Below, one piece after another: positions 5,470 through 9,680 of a stretch of DNA of 9,680 bases. The translations under genes were made by a program, and so were the position numbers. Position 1 is the first letter of the stretch, and each line of letters opens with the position of its first letter. Source of the DNA: DSAR01 sp034437315 (GTDB lineage: Bacteria > Chloroflexota > Anaerolineae > B4-G1); assembly GCA_034437315.1 (NCBI GenBank), contig DAOTUC010000271.1:1-9680 (forward strand), given 5' to 3'. The notes under the pieces are model-generated. The model was not told the origin of the DNA, searched no databases, and saw only the letters and a program-made list of their open reading frames with translations.

Positions 5470-8052
5470 AACCGGCTGACCGGGGCAGAAGTCGCCCGTC
5501 GCGATCTCGTCGGCCAGGAATTGGATGCGGTTGGCGACGTAGGTCTTCAACTCGCCCGGCCCGTCGGAGAACTGGAAACCATCCGGTTGCCAGCGCCTGA
5601 CGTCTGCCATAGCCCAGGGGCGGATGGTCTCGTAGGCGGCGTCGATGCGGGGGAACATCTCCTCCGGGCTGAATTCGTCCGCCATAATCTCGGTCAGGCG
5701 GCGGCAGTGGTAGAAGCGGAAGTCCGGGACCCCCATCATCCGGTCGATGAGGATATTCCATTTGCCATCGTTCTTCTTGCTCTGTTGCGTCCCGCTGTCG
5801 ATAGGATTGTCCCAACTGATCTCCTCGTCCAGCAGGTGACCGTAGCCCCCGGCGCCCGGATCGGCGTTGTGGCCCAGCGCCAGGTCCACGTCCCAGGGCA
5901 GGATGATCCATCGCTCGCGGCTGAGGTCGTGGTAGAGGTAGTAGTTTTTCTCCATCATCTCGAAATTGCCGATGATGATGTTGACCGCGTACCACTCCAG
6001 CCACTGGTTGACGTCCAGCGTCTGGGCGACGGTTTCCGGAAAGGCGTCGTCGGATGTGTAATTGATCGTCTCGATGAAGTCGATGATGTCGGTCTTATCG
6101 CCGTCCCGGTTCGTTTTTTTCGGATAGTAATGGTTGTACCACCACGCCTTCTGCTCTGGATCGGTGATGTAATCCAGCACGCCCAGGTTGCCGTAATAGG
6201 GTTTGTACAGATTGCCGTGTATCTCGATCCCCTGGCGGTGGAGGAATAGCTCGTCAATCTGCTCCGCTTGGGACATCAGGCCGTAATAGGCGTCGTTGAT
6301 GTAGAGCGGTCCATACCCGCCTCGGGGTGCATACACACCGGCGCGCTTGAACAGGTCATAGCTCAGGTAACTGCGCAGCAGGGTTTGGTCGCCATAATCG
6401 GCGTTGAGATTGAGTTCCTCCTGATTTTGGAACAGGTCTGAACCGGGGAAGAAAACCTTCCAACACTTCTTCGGCATAAGGCGCGATGTATCGCCCCGGT
6501 AGCGCGCGTCCACGTTCCAGAGTCGTTCGTGGACGAAATCGGCGGGGATCGTGCGATCATCGTAAGGCGATTTCTCGTCCAGCCACGCCAGGTCGGCCGG
6601 GTCGGCGTAGAGCCGGTAGACGGCGAGGGCCGGCGTGGGCGGCGGGGGCGGATGATTGCGCAAGATCAGTGGCAAGTGGACGGCATAGGTGCGGAATTCG
6701 TCGGCCCCGAGGTCGGGCGCATCCCTCTCGGCATCTCCGCCGGGGCGCGGGTCGCCGTCGATGTCGGTCAGGATGTCGGTCAGCAGGCCAACGTCTCCGC
6801 CGAGAAAGAGGCCGGCGTCGATGGCGGGGGAATCGGCGCGCAGGTGGAGGTTACGATCGTTCGGATTGACGAAGCGCGGCGGGGCGAGCAGGACGTGGTC
6901 GCCGCTGATGGGGTCCGCGCCGTTGCCCCACAACAGGGTGTGGCTCACGCTCAAAACCGCCTCTGCGGTCGCCGTGATCCCGACGCCGTGGCTGACGACG
7001 ATGTTGTTGACGATGGCGGCGGTCAGCGGGCCGGTGACGGAGATGCCGGCGCTTGGGAGATTGGAACCGGCGAGGGTATTGTGAGCGAAGAGGATGACGC
7101 CCGCGCCGCTCATCTCGACGCTATTGCTGATGGCGGCGGCGATCATATTGTTGACCACGGTGAAGACCGGCGCGGCGTCCAGTCCCCGGATGGAGAGGCC
7201 GACGCCGTTGCTGAAGACGCGGTTGGCCTCAATGCGGATTTGAGCGCCCACGCCCCGAATGCCCGCGCCAGCGCATTGGCTGACGGTGTTCTGGGTGATG
7301 GCGACCGGCGCGCCGCCGTCGCCAACGCGGACGTTGACGCCGTCGGAAGCGGCGGCGTGGATGGCGTTGCCCACGACGCCGAGGGTGGCGGATGGGACGT
7401 CTTCTGGTGCGATGTCGACCTTGATCCCGTCTCCCCCAACGCGCGAGATGTGGTTGTCGTGCAGCCACAGACGGCCCCGCGCCATATGGACCCCCTGCCA
7501 GGCGCAGCCTTCGATCGCGCTATGGGTCAGCGTGAGCGCGCCGCCCTCCACGTGAACGCCGTCGACGCCGTGGCGCAGGGTCAGATGTTCCAGCGAGATG
7601 CGCGCCACCGGGTCGCCCAGCACGCGCACAGTGTGGGTGGCCGCGCCGCCCTCAATGACGCTCGGCGCGCTGAGCGGCTGTTGGTGGGTGAAGGAGTCGC
7701 GCCATCCGCCGCGCAACCGAACGCTGCGGGTCAAGACCAGGTTCTCGGTGTAGACGCCGCCGGCGATGTGGATTTCGGCTATTTCCCCGGTTGCGCTCAA
7801 TGCCAGGCTGGTCGCCAGGTCGATGGCCCGCTGGACGCTGCTGCACGGCGTCGTACTCGATAGGCAATCCCCCCCAGTCCCTTCTTGCACGTAATAGATG
7901 GGCGGGAGTTCCAGCGTTTGGGCGGCGGCTGCGCTGGCGGGCGGGGCGGCGGTTGGTGCGAGGAGGAGCAACAGCGCGACGATCAACCCGAATCCCAATA
8001 GCGTGGATGCCAAAAGCGGCCCCATCATACCCGTTCTCGTTTTCGTTTTCAT
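3451..8052 (-). CDS. CotH-A: secreted beta-helix / CotH kinase / triple lamin-tail-domain protein
   Basis: 1533 residues from ATG 8052, chosen over the in-frame ATG at 8262 because it follows GGGAGAG and begins a clear signal peptide: basic K2/K4/R6, hydrophobic 11-37, then an Ala-rich APPASAAAA cleavage region. Modules in order: a DUF1565-like right-handed beta-helix (about 47-453) ending in an 'SPAIDAG...DIDGDPRPG...PDLGADEF' tail; an HLPLILRN motif and polyproline linker (454-474); a CotH-family kinase domain (about 476-855); then LTD (862-1003), Ig-like (1004-1123), LTD (1124-1269), Ig-like (1270-1390) and LTD (1391-1533). CotH landmarks are RYRGDTS (517-523) with K532 on the N-lobe strand, LYINDAYYGLMSQAEQ (583-598), NYYLY (703-707) and PWDVDLALG (719-727), where D721 and D723 are the likely metal ligands. 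CotH proteins are atypical kinases that phosphorylate secreted or coat proteins in Bacillus. Glu698 stands where Asp is usual. No membrane or sorting signal closes the protein; it stops inside the third LTD's terminal 'PTPGW'. The substrate is unknown. Confidence 0.92.
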   Translation of the reverse strand: MKTKTRTGMMGPLLASTLLGFGLIVALLLLLAPTAAPPASAAAAQTLELPPIYYVQEGTGGDCLSSTTPCSSVQRAIDLATSLALSATGEIAEIHIAGGVYTENLVLTRSVRLRGGWRDSFTHQQPLSAPSVIEGGAATHTVRVLGDPVARISLEHLTLRHGVDGVHVEGGALTLTHSAIEGCAWQGVHMARGRLWLHDNHISRVGGDGIKVDIAPEDVPSATLGVVGNAIHAAASDGVNVRVGDGGAPVAITQNTVSQCAGAGIRGVGAQIRIEANRVFSNGVGLSIRGLDAAPVFTVVNNMIAAAISNSVEMSGAGVILFAHNTLAGSNLPSAGISVTGPLTAAIVNNIVVSHGVGITATAEAVLSVSHTLLWGNGADPISGDHVLLAPPRFVNPNDRNLHLRADSPAIDAGLFLGGDVGLLTDILTDIDGDPRPGGDAERDAPDLGADEFRTYAVHLPLILRNHPPPPPTPALAVYRLYADPADLAWLDEKSPYDDRTIPADFVHERLWNVDARYRGDTSRLMPKKCWKVFFPGSDLFQNQEELNLNADYGDQTLLRSYLSYDLFKRAGVYAPRGGYGPLYINDAYYGLMSQAEQIDELFLHRQGIEIHGNLYKPYYGNLGVLDYITDPEQKAWWYNHYYPKKTNRDGDKTDIIDFIETINYTSDDAFPETVAQTLDVNQWLEWYAVNIIIGNFEMMEKNYYLYHDLSRERWIILPWDVDLALGHNADPGAGGYGHLLDEEISWDNPIDSGTQQSKKNDGKWNILIDRMMGVPDFRFYHCRRLTEIMADEFSPEEMFPRIDAAYETIRPWAMADVRRWQPDGFQFSDGPGELKTYVANRIQFLADEIATGDFCPGQPVPLTINELMISGTERADGWIEIHNGSPTLSWDAGGMYLRTVITEPRQWRIPADGARIPPGGVLLIRVGEQEGDGLQADIPLSSEGGGSFSPGRIGLFDKDVFDNAPIDVLTYTAQPPGVAYGRWPDGGDAWGPLDAPTPGWLNLGRPPVVSDTHHTPAWPAAGAPFTVTTRITHETLPGHSNAITAVLHYRTFTPGAEPAHDSTPMTRAAPGDTTWRARLPAQADGVWVEYWIEASNAAGQTTVDRPGWPQGDYRVVVGWQRPPLYINELMALNRSTIEDEHGKTGDWIEIYNAGPVDVDMGGMRLADNHNTNHQVSPSDHYELPSGVVAPAGGYLLLWADGESVGKHLNFRLSGAGEYVGLFDSQANAYVPIDAAYFDPQTPDVSWGRFGDGEAAWYRMDDPTPGGPNRLRPPRFSDVTRAPRWPAADQAVAVSAVITAGTPIASATLWVDVGDGAGFQATPMTRTQAISGGAIWEGAIPPSSAGTVVDYYLSAVDSTGQQAIHPATTNAGSSMPPAFTERYVVGDAPPAVLINEFLAANSTVIADEAGEYDDWLELYNAGAVTVSLGGMYLTDDLAEADKWRIPDGATLAPGGHLLIWCDRDLDQGPLHADFKLSRDGEDIGLFIPSTNQPSVLVPLDWIVFGPQVRDISYGRWPDGADAWRALNPPTPGW

Positions 8053-8059
8053 GTCGGCG

Positions 8060-8066
8060 CTCTCCC
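8060..8066 (-). promoter_or_regulatory. Ribosome binding site of CotH-A
   Basis: GGGAGAG on the minus strand lies 7 nt upstream of the ATG at 8052 and just after the DUF4956 stop (TAA, 8069-8071). It decides the start: the longer in-frame ORF from 8262 would overlap DUF4956 by about 190 bp and would place a non-signal-like 70-residue leader before the signal peptide. Confidence 0.75.
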
Positions 8067-8068
8067 GT

Positions 8069-8815
8069 TTAAAACGGCTCTTCGTCGAAAAATACATTGA
8101 CGCGCTCAACCCCTTCCACGCGCCCCAGGTCGCGCACGAGCTTGCCGATTGAAGCGTCCCGTTTGAGATCGGCGTAGAAGGAGACACCCAGCAACTGGCT
8201 GTGATTACCCTGATGTCCGTTTCCATTCCCGCTTCCAGACCCATCTCCGTCCCAACGTCCATCTTTCAGGGTTTCCATGTTGACCAGCTTGTGCCGCACG
8301 CAATGCTCATTGAGAACGTTCAGGTAGGGCGCTTTTCCCTCTCCGCGAGAGGCGAAGGCGAATTGCAGGATCAGCTCCCGTTTTTCTGGGAAGGCGAGGT
8401 CGAAGCGCGAGAGGATGAACAGGACGACGCCGATGAACACCCCCCCCAGGATGGCCGAAAGGTATAGACCCACGCCGGTCGCCATACCCAGCGCCAGGGA
8501 GAAGAAGATGAAGACGATGTCGTGCATATCCTTGATCGCGGTGCGGAAGCGAATGATGGACAGGGCGCCGACCAGGCCAAACGCGCGGGCCAGGTTATTC
8601 CCGATGACCGAGATGACCACCGTGGTGATCATCGTCAGCGCGATCAGGGCGGTGTTGAAGTTTGTGGCATAGTGGAGGCCCTTGTGGGTGTGGCGATAGA
8701 AAAACGAGACGATCAGGCCGCACAGGAGCGCTATCGTGACCCGGCTGATGATCTGACCCTCTCCAACGATGAGAAAGACTTGAAGTTGTTGAAAAAGTTG
8801 TTGAAATGTGAACAT
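8069..8815 (-). CDS. DUF4956 family integral membrane protein
   Basis: 248 residues. Hydrophobic segments lie at about 20-40, 52-72, 98-116 and 117-137, so three or four membrane helices sit in the first 140 residues. The segment at 71-104, with GNNLARAFGLVGALSIIRF, RTAI and DMHDIVFIFF, is the part I recognise as the DUF4956 signature. A soluble C-terminal domain follows (about 145-248). It is interrupted at 186-205 by a Gly/Ser/Asn/Asp-rich linker and resumes with a ferredoxin-like-looking stretch (LLGVSFYADLK...VERVNVFFDEEPF). The family's biochemical role is unknown. I recall it as a common neighbour of VTC-domain and CotH genes, which is the arrangement here. ATG at 8815 is preceded by AAGGGGGG. 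The gene begins 10 nt after the VTC stop and ends 16 nt before CotH-A. A membrane partner or transport role for the VTC product is inference only. Confidence 0.9.
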   Translation of the reverse strand: MFTFQQLFQQLQVFLIVGEGQIISRVTIALLCGLIVSFFYRHTHKGLHYATNFNTALIALTMITTVVISVIGNNLARAFGLVGALSIIRFRTAIKDMHDIVFIFFSLALGMATGVGLYLSAILGGVFIGVVLFILSRFDLAFPEKRELILQFAFASRGEGKAPYLNVLNEHCVRHKLVNMETLKDGRWDGDGSGSGNGNGHQGNHSQLLGVSFYADLKRDASIGKLVRDLGRVEGVERVNVFFDEEPF

Positions 8816-8817
8816 AT

Positions 8818-8825
8818 CCCCCCCT
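8818..8825 (-). promoter_or_regulatory. Ribosome binding site of the DUF4956 gene
   Basis: AGGGGGG on the minus strand directly follows the VTC stop codon and ends 2 nt before ATG 8815. The purine run fills the whole 10-bp gap, so there is no room for a promoter. Translation is probably coupled to the VTC gene. Confidence 0.6.
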
Positions 8826-9680
8826 TTACCTTGTCCCTATTTTATGCGATTCATATCGTTCGAACCTATCGAGAAGTTGAGGCAGGTCCTTATACGTGAA
8901 TTTGGCCCATTTGCTCATTCGCTTGCGCGCGCTTGCTGAATTCCTGACGTGCCGGGAGAATTTCATCACGCCATACCCGCTCGGTTGATGGGCGATCCCC
9001 TGGCTGTCCAGGCAGATGGTGTATTTCGAGAGGGCCATTGGTTGACAGTCAAAACGTCTGATTGCGCGCTTCAACCACGCGGGGAATGCGGCGTCGTCCG
9101 GTAGTTTGATCTCCAGGATGAAATATCCCGCCAGCGCGTGCGATAATCCGCCTTCGTCGAACAATTCATCCAGCGCCGGGAAAAGCGCGCTCCGGATGTA
9201 TTTGTCGAACGTGATCCGCAGCGGGAAACTGTGTGGATCCTCGTAAGCCTCCCGCTCGTAGACGATGAGCGCCGTCGGGCGCAGGTTGAGGCGGTAGACG
9301 TGGAACAGGAAACGGCGGCTATCCTGCGGCGCGTCGGGAAATTCGGCGCTCGACCGGGCGTATCGCTCCACGTCGCCGGAAGCCAGGAGCGGCGCCAGAT
9401 GCTCGTAAGCGACCGGCGCCCTGTTCTTCGACACGAACGGCCCTTGTTTGCGCTTGATCTCCAGGAAGACGACGGTGTGGCTTTGATAGCTGTCGTAGCC
9501 CCGGACGCGGATCTTCTTGCGCGTCTCAACGCCGGCCTCCTTGTTTATGTAGGAACGGCGCTCGCTCGTGTCGAAGTAGATGCTGCGCACGGTATAGCCG
9601 CCCGGCTTGCCACGCATATATCGGTCGGCGACGGTGAAGGGCGCGATGGCCTGCCGCACCTGGGGAAGCGATCTATTGGG
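8826..9680 (-). CDS. VTC-domain polyphosphate polymerase-like protein (5' end outside window)
   Basis: The frame is open to the right edge, so the true start lies upstream; 284 residues are visible. The first in-window start, GTG at 9659, falls inside the domain and is preceded by in-frame residues PNRSLPQ, so it is not taken as the start. Features of the VTC/triphosphate-tunnel fold, numbered from that GTG: YTVRSIYFDT (22-31), basic strand RKKIRVRGYD (47-56), FLEIKRKQG (65-73), VYEREAYED (133-141), LRITFDKYIRS (147-157), acidic strand ILEIKLP (181-187) and SKYTICLD (211-218). These alternating Arg/Lys and Glu residues line the tunnel in yeast Vtc4, which makes polyphosphate from ATP. The N-terminal R.E.K strand is outside the window. 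About 57 residues follow the domain. No membrane segment is visible, so it is probably cytoplasmic. The stop (TAA) lies 10 nt before the DUF4956 start, indicating co-transcription. Family is clear; polyphosphate synthesis is inferred. Confidence 0.9.
   Translation of the reverse strand, partial: PNRSLPQVRQAIAPFTVADRYMRGKPGGYTVRSIYFDTSERRSYINKEAGVETRKKIRVRGYDSYQSHTVVFLEIKRKQGPFVSKNRAPVAYEHLAPLLASGDVERYARSSAEFPDAPQDSRRFLFHVYRLNLRPTALIVYEREAYEDPHSFPLRITFDKYIRSALFPALDELFDEGGLSHALAGYFILEIKLPDDAAFPAWLKRAIRRFDCQPMALSKYTICLDSQGIAHQPSGYGVMKFSRHVRNSASARKRMSKWAKFTYKDLPQLLDRFERYESHKIGTR

Noticed and set aside
4429..6249. 319-aa (4429-5388) and 281-aa (5404-6249) plus-strand ORFs
   Set aside because: Both are antisense to CotH-A kinase and LTD coding sequence, have no recognisable motif and no supporting ribosome site. 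They are shadows.
6529..7863. 444-aa plus-strand ORF
   Set aside because: It lies opposite the well-supported CotH-A beta-helix region, has a Val/Ala/Asp/Gly-rich antisense composition, and shows no domain. It is a GC-rich shadow.
8053..8262. N-terminal extension of CotH-A from the ATG at 8262
   Set aside because: It would overlap DUF4956 by about 190 bp and puts 70 residues without domain character before an obvious signal peptide. The ATG at 8052 has a good ribosome site and normal spacing.
9657..9659. GTG as the start of the VTC gene
   Set aside because: The frame stays open upstream to the window edge, and the N-terminal strand expected for a VTC domain is missing, so this codon is internal.

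Overview
The window is one minus-strand gene cluster with almost no non-coding DNA. Read in the direction of transcription (right to left) it holds: a VTC-domain polyphosphate-polymerase-type protein whose start lies beyond the right edge (8826-9680); a DUF4956 integral membrane protein (8069-8815); a very large secreted CotH-kinase-family protein, called CotH-A here (3451-8052, 1533 aa); and a second secreted CotH-family protein, CotH-B (1-3398), which runs off the left edge. The gaps are 10, 16 and 52 bp, each gene has a Shine-Dalgarno-like sequence, and no terminator or promoter is visible, so one polycistronic transcript is the simplest reading. The long plus-strand ORFs look like GC-rich shadows of these genes.

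The organism is probably a member of Chloroflexota (Anaerolineae-like). This is inferred from style, not from a search. The clues are high GC, a beta-helix surface-protein module with a 'YYVQ..TGGDC...CSSVQRAID' opening, an HLPLILRN motif of the kind I recall at the ends of Chloroflexota secreted proteins, and an intergenic TACCAAYN octamer array.

The VTC protein is a cytoplasmic triphosphate-tunnel-type domain. DUF4956 proteins are membrane proteins that I recall as frequent neighbours of VTC-domain and CotH genes. The two CotH proteins have N-terminal export signals and combine an atypical kinase domain with lamin-tail domains (LTD), Ig-like linkers and right-handed beta-helices. The inferred picture is a cell-envelope phosphotransfer system: a cytoplasmic polyphosphate or phosphate-polymer activity, a membrane partner, and exported kinase-like proteins acting on or binding surface proteins or polysaccharides. 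Nothing in the sequence proves the chemistry.

The most notable points are these. The two CotH proteins carry the same three module types in opposite order. CotH-A has what looks like an old C-terminal motif buried in its middle, as if two secreted proteins had fused. Both CotH domains appear to have Glu where I expect the catalytic Asp. The octamer array fills most of the CotH-A/CotH-B gap and supplies the CotH-A stop codon. The beta-helix of CotH-B has a ladder of aligned polar residues around a GDKGISIG motif. No stretch longer than about 50 bases lacks a gene. I saw no tRNA, rRNA, CRISPR or insertion sequence.
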